Part shown: positions 1-8,729 of the stretch, in pieces
How the letters are laid out: every line of letters begins with the position of its first letter
Numbering within the stretch: the first letter of the stretch is position 1
Assembly (NCBI RefSeq): GCF_001687305.1
Contig: NZ_LZRK01000003.1
Location: 62,001 to 126,000 of the forward strand
From: Actinomyces vulturis
GTDB lineage: Bacteria > Actinomycetota > Actinomycetes > Actinomycetales > Actinomycetaceae
Length of the DNA stretch: 64,000 nucleotides
Reading direction: 5' to 3'
Notes under the pieces: generated by a model
The model's input: only the letters and a program-made list of their open reading frames with translations
Told to the model about the DNA's origin: nothing
Databases searched by the model: none
Position numbers and translations under genes: made by a program

Positions 1-563
1 TGCATAGCAACATCGTGCGCAACGGCGGAAGCTGCTGCGTCGGTAGCAACGAGAACGCCAACCTGTGCAGGCAGGTCAGGGTTAGTGCGGTGGAGGTAAA
101 GCTCAACGTGCTCACCGGAAAGGCGAGTAACGCGGCGAACCACGATCTTCTCGCCAATAACGGCCTGCATACCGTCGGTCAGGTCCTTAACGGACTGACC
201 TTCAACCTCAACGGCGGCCAGAGCCTCAGCATCTTCAGCACCGGACTCAAGAGCGGCTGCGAGCACCTTGTCAGAGAAGTCAATGAACTTCTCGTTCTTG
301 GCCACGAAGTCGGTCTCTGCGTTGATTTCCACGAGAACGCCGGTCTGGCCTTCTGCGCTGTCAACGACCTTAGCGGCGATAAGGCCTGCAGATGCTGCAC
401 GGCCTTCGCGCTTAGCGATGCCCTTCAGGCCCTTAACGCGAATGATTTCAATGGCCTTCTCGGCGTCGCCGTTGGCTTCGTCGAGAGCCTTCTTAACGTC
501 GAGCATGCCAGCGCCGGTCTTTTCGCGCAGTGCCTTAATGTCAGCGGTGGTGTAGTTCGCCAT
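1..563 (-). CDS. tsf: Elongation factor Ts (partial, C-terminus outside window)
   Basis: EF-Ts is the cytoplasmic guanine-nucleotide exchange factor that recharges EF-Tu. The minus-strand reading frame begins MANYTTADIKALREKTGAGM, the typical UBA-like N-terminal domain, followed by the LDVKKALDEANGD segment and the start of the dimerisation domain (residues about 55-187). About 187 residues are present; the family is usually 270-300, so the end lies beyond position 1. ATG at 563 follows an AGGAG ribosome site. It lies 54 bp downstream of rpsB, the usual bacterial rpsB-tsf operon. Identification is secure. Confidence 0.97.
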   Translation of the reverse strand, partial: MANYTTADIKALREKTGAGMLDVKKALDEANGDAEKAIEIIRVKGLKGIAKREGRAASAGLIAAKVVDSAEGQTGVLVEINAETDFVAKNEKFIDFSDKVLAAALESGAEDAEALAAVEVEGQSVKDLTDGMQAVIGEKIVVRRVTRLSGEHVELYLHRTNPDLPAQVGVLVATDAAASAVAHDVAM

Positions 564-617
564 GTACGTCTCCTGACGTGTGTTGATGAATGAAGTGTGT
601 CTGATCGCTTGCGCTAA

Positions 618-1460
618 TCAGGCCTGCTCGGCCTGCTCAGCAGGAGCTTCTTCGGCGGCGGGAGCCTGTGCGGCTTCCTCAGTGTTCTGGCCGGCGAGGA
701 GTTCTGCTTCCCACTCAGGCATGGGCTCAGCAGGGACTTCTGCTTCGGCGCCAGTCTTGGCACGGCCTGCGCTACGTGCCAGGAGACCTTCAGCAGCGGC
801 GTCAGCAATGACGCGAGTCAGCAGTGCGACGGCGCGGATTGCGTCATCGTTGCCGGGGATACCGTAGTCAACCTCATCAGGATCGCAGTTGGTATCGAGG
901 ATAGCGATGATGGGGATGTTAAGCTTACGAGCTTCAGAAACTGCCAGGTGCTCTTTCTTGGTGTCAACGATCCACACAGCGCTGGGAAGCTTAGCCATAT
1001 CGCGAATACCGCCGAGGGTGCGGGTGAGCTTGTCCTTCTCACGACGCATCATGAGCAGTTCCTTCTTGGTGCGGCCGGATGCTGCCACATCGTCGAAGTC
1101 GATAAGCTCAAGTTCCTTCATGCGCTCAAGACGAGCGTGCACGGTGGAGAAGTTGGTGAGCATACCACCCAACCAACGCTGGTTGACGTAAGGCATTCCC
1201 ACGCGCAGTGCCTGCTCGGCAACAGCTTCCTGAGCCTGCTTCTTGGTGCCAACGAAAAGGATGTTGCCGCCACGAGCGACGGTTTCCTTGACGAAGTCGT
1301 AGGCGCGGTTAATATCCTCAACGGTCTGAGCAAGATCGATGATGTAAATGCCGTTGCGCTCGGTGAGGATGAAGCGCTTCATCTTGGGGTTCCAGCGACG
1401 GGTCTGGTGTCCAAAGTGAACGCCGCTGTCCAGGAGCTGGCGCATGGTCACAACTGCCAT
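618..1460 (-). CDS. rpsB: 30S ribosomal protein uS2
   Basis: Small-subunit protein S2, 280 residues. The start was placed at ATG 1460 ([19 protein letters not shown]) because that is the conserved N-terminus and a GGAAGGA site lies just upstream; the frame itself stays open seven residues further. Conserved blocks include [26 protein letters not shown] and [17 protein letters not shown]. The last 40 or so residues are an Ala/Glu/Pro-rich tail ending in [10 protein letters not shown], beyond the S2 fold; such tails are common in actinobacteria. It is transcribed with tsf. Confidence 0.97.
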   Translation of the reverse strand: MAVVTMRQLLDSGVHFGHQTRRWNPKMKRFILTERNGIYIIDLAQTVEDINRAYDFVKETVARGGNILFVGTKKQAQEAVAEQALRVGMPYVNQRWLGGMLTNFSTVHARLERMKELELIDFDDVAASGRTKKELLMMRREKDKLTRTLGGIRDMAKLPSAVWIVDTKKEHLAVSEARKLNIPIIAILDTNCDPDEVDYGIPGNDDAIRAVALLTRVIADAAAEGLLARSAGRAKTGAEAEVPAEPMPEWEAELLAGQNTEEAAQAPAAEEAPAEQAEQA

Positions 1461-1851
1461 GAAAGTGGTCCTTCCGCGCATACCCAGAGGTTGCTGGATA
1501 TGCCATCAAGTCGGGGGCATAGGTGTGGTGCACATGCATCACTGCCCGGTATTACTGGTTACACATTCTCACGTTTACCATGAGACCTAGTGCCCGCGGC
1601 GGGCCGCCACTTTTCAATGAAGAAAAGACCACGACGACCAACGCCCGAAAGGACGGGGTGCGGACACGCGAAGTCAGCCGCCGTGAGGCGACTGCTGGAA
1701 CGAGGCTATCACAAGCAATAGTGCAGGTCGTAGACGGAGGTTTGTGGTTCTGCTCTCCCCTCTTCTCCCCACCTCGAGAAGCATCCATGCCATCCACAAC
1801 ACGCCCACACCCCTCTTCCCTGTTACGACACGTAGTTGAGAGTCTCTCACC
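1461..1851. other. Divergent intergenic region rpsB / M23 peptidase
   Basis: About 390 bp without a convincing gene. It must hold the rpsB-tsf promoter and 5' leader on the minus strand and the promoter of the M23 peptidase gene on the plus strand. I could not assign clear -35/-10 pairs. The open frames seen here lack ribosome sites and recognisable protein sequence. Confidence 0.5.
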
Positions 1852-2433
1852 ATGAATTCTTTCGCGAGATTTCGATTATCTCAGGCGCTTATGACCATGG
1901 CGATCAGCCTTTTTCTCACTGTTGCTGTCCTTGTTTCATCTGCAGGCGCTTCGTCATCGCTTCTGTATGACTATCCGCTTAATGGACCACCGGATGTTGT
2001 TGAAGCATTCAATCCTCCCCCACAACCATGGATGCCTGGACACCGTGGTGTCGACCTCCGCGGTCAGGAAGGTGAGAATGTGCAGGCTGCGGGTGATGGT
2101 GTGGTGGCTTTCGCCGGCCTCGTGGTCTCTCGACCCGTGATCTCCATTGATCATCCTGATGGGATTCGGACAACGTATGAACCTGTCGATGCCGTAGTAC
2201 ACACTGGCGAACGGGTTCACCGTGGTCAAGTGATCGGTACTCTCCTTCCTGGGCATCGTCATGATGGTGTCACAGTTCTTCACTGGGGTGCCCGAAGAGG
2301 AAAGACTGCCTATCTAAACCCCATATTTCTTATTAAGACTCCTCTCATCGTTCTCAAACCTCTATCACTACCTCGCACCGAATTCCTCCTCTTGCCCACG
2401 CCAAGGAACACTCAACGAGCATTGTGTTCTTAG
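1852..2433 (+). CDS. Secreted M23-family (LytM-type) peptidase-like protein
   Basis: A 193-residue predicted exported protein. Residues 1-34 look like a signal peptide (hydrophobic run MAISLFLTVAVLVSSAGA). Residues 55-145 form a LytM/M23 domain: GHRGVDLRG supplies the His and Asp zinc ligands, VQAAGDGVVAFAG the core strand, and VLHWGAR the third ligand. The first His of the usual H-x-H pair is Val here; from memory the rpsB-linked actinobacterial M23 family also often has LHWG in this place. The role is probably peptidoglycan hydrolysis or binding outside the membrane. The C-terminal 45 residues are low-complexity and unrecognised. The ribosome site before ATG 1852 is weak; ATG 1891 is an alternative. 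Confidence 0.8.
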   Translation: MNSFARFRLSQALMTMAISLFLTVAVLVSSAGASSSLLYDYPLNGPPDVVEAFNPPPQPWMPGHRGVDLRGQEGENVQAAGDGVVAFAGLVVSRPVISIDHPDGIRTTYEPVDAVVHTGERVHRGQVIGTLLPGHRHDGVTVLHWGARRGKTAYLNPIFLIKTPLIVLKPLSLPRTEFLLLPTPRNTQRALCS

Positions 2434-2534
2434 GATCAAGCAAATCGTCAAACAGGCGGATTATCCGCAATCGCGATAATGTCGATAACACACCATCGTT
2501 CAGGCGATGTGACATTGGAGAAAGCGAGAGAACT

Positions 2535-2738
2535 ATGGCTCACAAGGTTGTCGAGTTATCCGAAGAACACATTCGGACTCTATTGAATGCTCTGCATACT
2601 CATGCCGCTCACGTGTCTGCTGCTCATGAGTCGAACACCGCCGTTGATTTACTCACTGCTGATCAATGGGCTGATCCCGGCAGTGCAGCTACGGAACTGG
2701 AGCAAGTCGAACAACTGCGCATGTTATTAGCCCAGTAA
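2535..2738 (+). CDS. Small hypothetical protein, 67 residues
   Basis: Starts at ATG 2535 (MAHKVVELSEEHIRTLLNAL) after a GGAG/GAGAG stretch and ends just before a strong hairpin. It appears to be two helices (residues 7-30 and 47-66), soluble and mildly acidic. I do not recognise a family. It lies between the M23 gene and convergent xerC. Codon use and the clean stop before the hairpin make it a plausible real gene. Confidence 0.6.
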   Translation: MAHKVVELSEEHIRTLLNALHTHAAHVSAAHESNTAVDLLTADQWADPGSAATELEQVEQLRMLLAQ

Positions 2739-2765
2739 GCAACTGAGACATAACAGGCTGTTACT

Positions 2766-2803
2766 AAGCGTTCCCTTGAGTACTCAAGCTCGAGGGAACG
2801 CTT
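2766..2803. terminator. Hairpin between the small hypothetical gene and xerC
   Basis: An 11-bp perfect inverted repeat (AAGCGTTCCCT at 2766-2776, AGGGAACGCTT at 2793-2803) with a 16-nt loop. It overlaps the last codons of convergent xerC, so it could stop transcripts from both sides. There is no good U-tract on either strand. Confidence 0.6.
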
Positions 2804-3767
2804 GGTTATAGGCAGTTCGAAGTCGTTCTGGAGAAACGTGGGTGTAGCGCTGTGTGGTTGACAGCGAAGAGTGTCCAAGGAGTTCTTGGACACTGCGCAG
2901 GTCTGCTCCTCCAGACAAAACGTGGGTAGCTGCGCTATGTCGCAAATCATGAGGACCAATATCAGGCACACCAGCAGCGTGAGCGTAATGGTGGACAAGT
3001 TCTCGCACTGCACGTGGGTCGATGCGCTTTCCCCGAATGCTGAGGAACAGTGCATCATCATCGGGGGCAGATGATTGACGCAAGTGCTCCTTACGCAGAC
3101 GGAGCCATTGGGTCATTGCTTTGGCTGCAGGAACACCAAAAGGAACCCGACGTTGTTTATTGCCCTTACCCGTCACCGTCATGACTCGTTCTGCGCTGTC
3201 CAGGTCACTGATACACAGGCCACACAGTTCGCTCACGCGTATTCCCGTGGCATAGAGAATTTCAAGAATGGCAACGTCGCGACTGCAAATCCGCCATTGG
3301 CGATGAATCTGCATATCGCCAGGCATTTCCTTCACCGCTACACGGGCACGGTCTTCCTGCTCATGAACATAGGTGAGGAGTTGCTCAACCTGGTTAATGC
3401 TAAGCACTGAAGGAAGTCGATTATCAACCGATGGGCTACGCAGTCGCATGGTGATGTCATGGGGAAGATAGTCCTTTTTATACGCCCAAGCGCTCCAGGT
3501 CCGTAAAGCAGCCGATCGACGAGCAGTAGTAGCTCGCGACGCACCTTCCGCTGTTCCTTGAGCCAACCATTGGCGAACGTCGTTAAGTTCTAGCGTCGGC
3601 AGCAAGGTTTCAAGAGAGTCGTCACCATGAACATGAAACATGGCAAAGAATTGCTGAAGATCAGACTGATAGGCACGGACAGTATGCGAAGATAGTCCTC
3701 GTTCATATGCAAGATAATCCCCATAGGTATCCAGCATGTGGTGAAGTGTGAGTGCTGGAGTTGCCAT
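2784..3767 (-). CDS. xerC: Tyrosine recombinase XerC
   Basis: Site-specific recombinase of 327 residues that would act with XerD at dif to resolve chromosome dimers. The N-terminal SAM-like core-binding domain spans residues 5-100. The catalytic domain carries ATGIRVSELCGL (Arg), HDLRHSAATHVL (His-x-x-Arg) and LGHSSLSTTQRYTHV (His and nucleophile Tyr), so the active site is complete. ATG 3767 has no obvious ribosome site. It sits beside dprA, a frequent actinobacterial arrangement. XerC rather than XerD is inferred from this position. Confidence 0.93.
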   Translation of the reverse strand: MATPALTLHHMLDTYGDYLAYERGLSSHTVRAYQSDLQQFFAMFHVHGDDSLETLLPTLELNDVRQWLAQGTAEGASRATTARRSAALRTWSAWAYKKDYLPHDITMRLRSPSVDNRLPSVLSINQVEQLLTYVHEQEDRARVAVKEMPGDMQIHRQWRICSRDVAILEILYATGIRVSELCGLCISDLDSAERVMTVTGKGNKQRRVPFGVPAAKAMTQWLRLRKEHLRQSSAPDDDALFLSIRGKRIDPRAVRELVHHYAHAAGVPDIGPHDLRHSAATHVLSGGADLRSVQELLGHSSLSTTQRYTHVSPERLRTAYNQAFPRA

Positions 3768-3979
3768 GAAATGTACTGTACGTGCTCATGCCCCAGTTTT
3801 CGTCATGCGGCTGCGGAGTTTTCTCCCCGATAGTCTCCCCCTGTTCCCGATTCTTCCCTTCCTTACGTCTTAGCAATACCTTTTGTTCTTATTTCGCAAT
3901 GGTGCTTTTATTCAGGCAAATGAATGCTTCTGTTGCACTCGCAGCCTCCTCTTTGACAAGCCACAGCAGCCGAATTGCA

Positions 3980-5335
3980 TTAAGGGGTATTTTCTCCTCG
4001 GCGCCATAGTCCTTGTTTGAGGGCTGCATAGTGCTCGTGACAAAGTTGCGAGAGAACTCTCGCAGTGTCATCTAGCGAGGTTCCCGCTGCGATGGCAATC
4101 GAACGAATTGGGGCACCACGACGCAGAGGTAGAGCTTCCCAAATTCGGCACTCATCTGATTGGGGCTGTCTGAGTTTCTCACGCATGCTGCTTGCAGGTA
4201 GTGACGAGAGAGGAAGCATTTCCTGTGCTTGTTCGTCGAGTGGTGTAGTTAATGGAGTAACAAGTTCTAAAGCTTCTGGGCCATTCGTAATACAGGTAGC
4301 TCCATCGCGAAGCAATTTGTGGCAGCCCGCCGAACTGGGGCTATACACGTTTCCAGGAACAGCACCAAGGTGCCGGCCTAAGTTTCGTGCATGAGCGGCA
4401 GTGGACAAGGCTCCACTTCTCCATGCCGCTTCCACCACGATGGTGGCTTGGCTTATGGCAGCAATCAGTCGGTTTCGTGACAAGAAGCGATGGCGAGCAG
4501 GCACACTCCCCGGAGGAACTTCGGAAACATACAACCCTTGAGCAATAATTCGTTCAAACATCTCCCGGTGAGCTTGGGGGTAATAACGGTCTATTCCCCC
4601 GGCACTGACAGCGATCACAGGGCCGTGGCGTAACGCTGCGACAGTAGCGTCAGCATCAATACCAAATGCACCCCCAGACATGATGATGCAGTTATGGCCA
4701 GCGAGATATTCAGCAATTTCCTCAGCGATAGTGCTTCCTGTTCGCGTACAGGCTCGGGCTCCCACCATGGCGACAATAGGAGATGAGAAGGACGATTGTT
4801 CACCTGTTCCCCCATCGTCATACTCTCCTGGAGTTGCACAAGCCCCTAAAGAACGAGCACTGCAGCCACGAAGAAGCTCACTATGTCCGCGGACCCACAG
4901 ACACAAAGGTGGGTGGTTGAGCTCGCTCAGCCCCTCAGGCCAGTGCGGATGATTCGCAGTCAACACACGTCCATGAAGACTGACCATTGTGCGAAGTTCA
5001 CGCCGTATATCCATGGCTTCTATGCGTGGCGCCCAACTGCGGAACCGGCGAGTGATGGTGGCTTGTGCCCGGGGCGTATGCTCGGCCATCTCAGGCGGGA
5101 TGGTGATGGTGTCCCGCAATTGTCCGCAAGAAGTGAATCCCGCTTCTCTCAGCCATTGCCATGAATCCAGCGGACCAAGATGCGAAATCAGTGCCGAGGC
5201 GACATCATCGTCTGGTTCAGTAATCCGTGACCACAGGGCATACGCACAATCAGTTGGCGTGAGCTTGAGGTCTTGCCCAATGTCAGAGCAAATGATGAAG
5301 GGATCGTGCCTAGTAAGCCAAGTGGTGGTCATCAT
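3980..5335 (-). CDS. dprA: DNA-processing protein DprA
   Basis: DprA loads RecA on incoming single-stranded DNA during natural transformation. The 451-residue product has a helical N-terminal region, then the Rossmann-like DprA core with SGGAFGIDADA (residues about 220-230), SVPARHRFLSRNRLIAA and the following EAAWRSGALSTA block. A winged-helix-like region occupies the last 70 residues. Two adjacent ATGs (5335 and 5332) follow an AAGGA site. The gene overlaps the end of comM by 26 bp, so the two are almost certainly cotranscribed. Confidence 0.94.
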   Translation of the reverse strand: MMTTTWLTRHDPFIICSDIGQDLKLTPTDCAYALWSRITEPDDDVASALISHLGPLDSWQWLREAGFTSCGQLRDTITIPPEMAEHTPRAQATITRRFRSWAPRIEAMDIRRELRTMVSLHGRVLTANHPHWPEGLSELNHPPLCLWVRGHSELLRGCSARSLGACATPGEYDDGGTGEQSSFSSPIVAMVGARACTRTGSTIAEEIAEYLAGHNCIIMSGGAFGIDADATVAALRHGPVIAVSAGGIDRYYPQAHREMFERIIAQGLYVSEVPPGSVPARHRFLSRNRLIAAISQATIVVEAAWRSGALSTAAHARNLGRHLGAVPGNVYSPSSAGCHKLLRDGATCITNGPEALELVTPLTTPLDEQAQEMLPLSSLPASSMREKLRQPQSDECRIWEALPLRRGAPIRSIAIAAGTSLDDTARVLSQLCHEHYAALKQGLWRRGENTP

Positions 5336-6884
5336 TGGGTCCTTGAATTCTCATGGCTAGGGCCATGGCAAGATTGGATGTGCTAGGGGTGTCTCGTTCT
5401 TCGAGATCGGCTAATGTCCAGGCAACGCGAAGCACTTTGTCTACTCCGCGAAGAGTGAGTAGACCCTGATCCATCGCTTGAGAGAGTCGTTTCATAACGG
5501 TTGACTCAAGAGAGTTATCGCTTTTCCTTAGCCAGGAACCGGGTACTTGGCAGTTCTTAGTCCACGGCGTGTGGCGGAGACGATAACGCGAACGCTGTTG
5601 TGCTTGTTTAACTCGTGCGGCGATATCCTGACTGGAGTCGCTGCGCCCATGCGCTGCAAGGACGCGACCGGCGCTGGCTTTGACGCTGATGTGAATGTCG
5701 ATTCTGTCCAAAAGCGGTCCCGATAGACGTGCGAAATAGCGACGTTGGGCCAGTGATGTGCACGTGCATCTCCTGGTGCGATCCCCCAGATAACCGCATG
5801 GACACGGGTTTGCTGCCATGACTAGTTGAAACTGTGCGGGGAAAGTCGCTCTACCCCGGATACGGTCGATGGTGACGGTTCCTTCTTCCAAAGGTTGGCG
5901 CAGGCAGTCGAGAACTGCAGGTGAAAACTCTGGTGCTTCGTCGAGAAATAGCACTCCACGATGAGCAAGAGAAATGTCCCCTGGCCGCGGCGTTGCGCTA
6001 CCACCACCGATAAGAGCCGCTTTTGTGACGCTGTGATGTGGCGAGCGAAAGGGTGGCTGACGAATCAGTCCCTTCTCTGGTTGAAACATGCCTGCAATGG
6101 AGTGAATGGACGTCACATCCACAGCTGCTGCATCATCCAGTGGCGGAAGAATGCCTGGTAAACGTTGAGCAAGCATAGTTTTGCCACTTCCAGGTGCTCC
6201 CACCATGAGCACGTGATGCCCTCCAGCTGCAGCAACTTCGAGAGCGAATTTTGCCTCGTCATGGCCAATCACATCACGCATGTCAGGAAGCGATTGTGGG
6301 ACCTGATCCACAATTCGAGGCTGCAGTAGTGCTGGTGAGTTATCAAGATGAACAGCGGCCATGTGAGGAACTTGTCCACCCCAATACCTAGCCACTTGAG
6401 CAATATGACTGGCGGAAATGATAGTGATACCGGGGATAAGTGAGGCTTCCGCCCTATTAACTTCAGGGACGAATACCTTGCTAATGCCATGTTCTGCTGC
6501 GCAGGCAACAGCAGGGAGAATGCCACGAATAGGATGGATTGTTCCGTCAAGGCCCACCTCTCCCAGATGGACAGCGTGACCAATAACTTCACTAGGAATA
6601 AGTCCGCGCGCTGACAGGATGGCTATTGCAAGCGCTAAGTCTGCACCTGAACCATTCTTGGGAATATCAGCTGGGGTGAGGCTGACAGTCGTACGAAATT
6701 CTCCCCAAGCAATTCCGCAAGAAGAAAGTGCTGCTCGTACTCGATCACGTGACTCTCGAAGAGTGGCATCAACAAGCCCCACGAGAGTGAAGGTAGGCAA
6801 TCCGGATGTGCACTGGGCTTCAACCGTAACCACGTGCCCATTCAGTCCCGTCAACGTGACGGTTCGCGTTCGTGCTATTGCCAT
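5310..6884 (-). CDS. comM: YifB/ComM family Mg-chelatase-like AAA+ ATPase
   Basis: 524 residues. The N-terminal ChlI-like domain (LVGLVDATLRESRDRVRAAL) precedes an AAA+ module with Walker A GAPGSGKTMLAQRLPG, Walker B GVLFLDEAPEF and the conserved NPCPCGYLGD loop, then a C-terminal Mg-chelatase lid domain. In Gram-negative bacteria ComM is a branch-migration helicase for transformation; that role is inferred here from family and from its operon with dprA. The ATG at 6884 has a modest AGGTG site. Confidence 0.93.
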   Translation of the reverse strand: MAIARTRTVTLTGLNGHVVTVEAQCTSGLPTFTLVGLVDATLRESRDRVRAALSSCGIAWGEFRTTVSLTPADIPKNGSGADLALAIAILSARGLIPSEVIGHAVHLGEVGLDGTIHPIRGILPAVACAAEHGISKVFVPEVNRAEASLIPGITIISASHIAQVARYWGGQVPHMAAVHLDNSPALLQPRIVDQVPQSLPDMRDVIGHDEAKFALEVAAAGGHHVLMVGAPGSGKTMLAQRLPGILPPLDDAAAVDVTSIHSIAGMFQPEKGLIRQPPFRSPHHSVTKAALIGGGSATPRPGDISLAHRGVLFLDEAPEFSPAVLDCLRQPLEEGTVTIDRIRGRATFPAQFQLVMAANPCPCGYLGDRTRRCTCTSLAQRRYFARLSGPLLDRIDIHISVKASAGRVLAAHGRSDSSQDIAARVKQAQQRSRYRLRHTPWTKNCQVPGSWLRKSDNSLESTVMKRLSQAMDQGLLTLRGVDKVLRVAWTLADLEERDTPSTSNLAMALAMRIQGPNDDHHLAY

Positions 6885-6948
6885 GTGACACCTGCTGTTT
6901 CATCCCCACAACAGACACATACTCGTTTCCTTATCACCGATACATCCA

Positions 6949-7338
6949 TCATGGACGGCTCACTCCTCGGTGATGAAACAGACGAACGTGACGGCCCTGA
7001 CCAGCGTGAATAGAGATCACATCAAGGCGCACGCCCCGATGATGATCAGGGTGTTCTCGCAACCACGATGAGGCCAATGCGGTCAGAGATGCGTATTTCT
7101 TCGATGTGACGGCTTCGCTGCCATGCCCACTGCGAGACGTGGTTCGAGTTTTAACTTCGCAGAAGATAAGACCGCCTGAGTAAGTAGGATCTTGAGCAAT
7201 AATGTCGAGTTCGCCACGCAACCCCTTGTCGCTGCTACGCCAGTTGCGATCAAGAATCGTCCAGCCCAATGCGGTGAGGTAGCGTGCAGCGACGTTTTCT
7301 CCTGCTCTGCCACGCTCAATCGCGCTGTGGTGTGCCAT
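6949..7338 (-). CDS. YraN family (UPF0102) nuclease-fold protein
   Basis: 129 residues with the conserved endonuclease-like core GELDIIA (residues 43-49) and CEVKTRT (residues 60-66), matching the D-(E/Q)-x-K pattern of this family. The molecular role is not established. A strong GGAGGAAAGGAG ribosome site precedes ATG 7338. It is 64 bp upstream of comM in the same orientation, so a yraN-comM-dprA operon is likely. Confidence 0.92.
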   Translation of the reverse strand: MAHHSAIERGRAGENVAARYLTALGWTILDRNWRSSDKGLRGELDIIAQDPTYSGGLIFCEVKTRTTSRSGHGSEAVTSKKYASLTALASSWLREHPDHHRGVRLDVISIHAGQGRHVRLFHHRGVSRP

Positions 7339-7498
7339 GCGTTCTCCTTTCCTCCTTCAGCATGCCCACTTCATAGCAATCAGAGAAGTTCGTGAAGAGA
7401 TACCTGTGGGGACGAAAGAGGAATTCCAGGCAGTGGACAATGACTACGAACGGCAGAGGTATGCGTCATCATCCGCAAATCATTGGAAAAAGACGAAT

Positions 7499-7535
7499 AA
7501 AAACGCTCCACCCTAATAAGAAAGAGGGTGGAGCG
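7499..7535 (-). terminator. Rho-independent terminator after the DUF2469 gene
   Basis: An 11-bp perfect stem (7504-7514 with 7525-7535, CGCTCCACCCT) and a 10-nt loop, followed on the minus strand by five T residues. It closes the lepB-rnhB-DUF2469 transcript. Confidence 0.88.
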
Positions 7536-7566
7536 AGAAAAAGCGCTGGACTAAATACGAAAACGT

Positions 7567-7878
7567 TCAGTTCCCGGAAGGTATTTCGAGTTCTGACTTC
7601 GTCAATTCTTCAACGTTCACATCTTTGAAAGTAACCACATGGACATTCTTGACGAATCGCGAGGAACGGTAAATATCCCAAACCCACGCATCTTCAAGGG
7701 TGAGTTCAAAGAACACTTCACCACCGTTGGTCCTCACTTGCACGTCTACAGCGTTTGCTAGGTAGAAACGTCGCTCGGTCTCCACAACGTAGGAAAACAA
7801 ATTCACTACGTCACGATATTCGCGGTACAACTCAAGTTCGAGATTGTTTTCGTAGGCTTCGACGTCTTCTACACTCAC
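7567..7878 (-). CDS. DUF2469 family protein
   Basis: 103 residues starting at GTG 7878 with the family's usual opening MSVEDVEAYENNLELELYREYRD after trimming to its pattern (acidic, YREYRDVV at residues 18-25). This small protein is conserved in actinobacteria next to rnhB; its function is unknown. The ribosome site is weak. It shares a transcript with rnhB and lepB and is followed by a strong terminator. Confidence 0.9.
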   Translation of the reverse strand: MSVEDVEAYENNLELELYREYRDVVNLFSYVVETERRFYLANAVDVQVRTNGGEVFFELTLEDAWVWDIYRSSRFVKNVHVVTFKDVNVEELTKSELEIPSGN

Positions 7879-8003
7879 CTGCCTATCATGCCTGAGTCCA
7901 GTACACTCCGCCGCACGTACACGCCAAGAGGGTAAGCACTATCGTCAAGTGTCTCCCCGAGCTGATACATCCACGCACATAATTCGCACAAGAAAGACTT
8001 AAG

Positions 8004-8729
8004 CTAGCCGCGTGACAGTCGCAATCCAGGAAGTGACCACGAGGTACGGTGCTGCGCACTGACGCCCAGTGTAGCCAAGCCTTTTTGATGAGCTTGAGAA
8101 GCGTATCCCTTGTTCGAAGCCCATTGATACCCGGGATCGTCCAAACTACTCATATACGCATCACGGCGAACCTTAGCCACCACACTTGCAGCAGCAACCA
8201 CGGCGCAAGTGGCATCAGCTTTAACACGCATGGTGACAGGCGGAATCTCCTCCAGACCAATAGGCGTACCTAAATCAGTATCAATACCGTCGACAGGCCG
8301 CTCATCGACAGCAGCAAGGAGATCCAGTTCGGGCGGGGTAAGCCAATTGTGGCTACCGTCAAGAATGATGAGATTGGGTAACGCACCGAGCACTTTTGCT
8401 TGATGTAACGCTCGACGACCAGCCAACCGCATGGCATCAATAATGCCGATAGCATCAATTTCCTTGGCACTCGCGCTGGCCGTCACACAACATTCAGCCC
8501 ACTCATCAATGGGCTGACACATACGTTCACGAGCCGTTGGACGAAGCGCTTTAGAATCCGCAAGTCCTTCAGGAAAAACATCATTCGTAGAGGAACTCAC
8601 CACCGCCAGTCCAATGGTGACAGGACCAGCGATACATCCGCGCCCCACTTCATCCATGCCACCAACCAGCGGGGCTGAACGGAGCAGTTCGGTTTCGAGG
8701 TCGCGAGTGACGGTGTACTTAGTTGCCAT
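8004..8729 (-). CDS. rnhB: Ribonuclease HII
   Basis: Cleaves RNA from RNA:DNA hybrids and at misincorporated ribonucleotides. Motifs: GGMDEVGRGCIAGPV (first Asp and Glu), LIILDGSHNW (Asp) and VKADATCAVVAAASVVAK (final Asp), so the four-carboxylate active site is intact. I chose ATG 8729 (MATKYTVTRDLE), which overlaps the lepB stop by 11 bp and gives 241 residues. An in-frame ATG at 8759 with a better GAGGAAAG site would add ten residues. Confidence 0.92.
   Translation of the reverse strand: MATKYTVTRDLETELLRSAPLVGGMDEVGRGCIAGPVTIGLAVVSSSTNDVFPEGLADSKALRPTARERMCQPIDEWAECCVTASASAKEIDAIGIIDAMRLAGRRALHQAKVLGALPNLIILDGSHNWLTPPELDLLAAVDERPVDGIDTDLGTPIGLEEIPPVTMRVKADATCAVVAAASVVAKVRRDAYMSSLDDPGYQWASNKGYASQAHQKGLATLGVSAQHRTSWSLPGLRLSRG

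Noticed and set aside
1523-1855. Open frames between rpsB and the M23 gene
   Set aside because: Low-complexity products, no ribosome sites, and they cover what must be promoter DNA.
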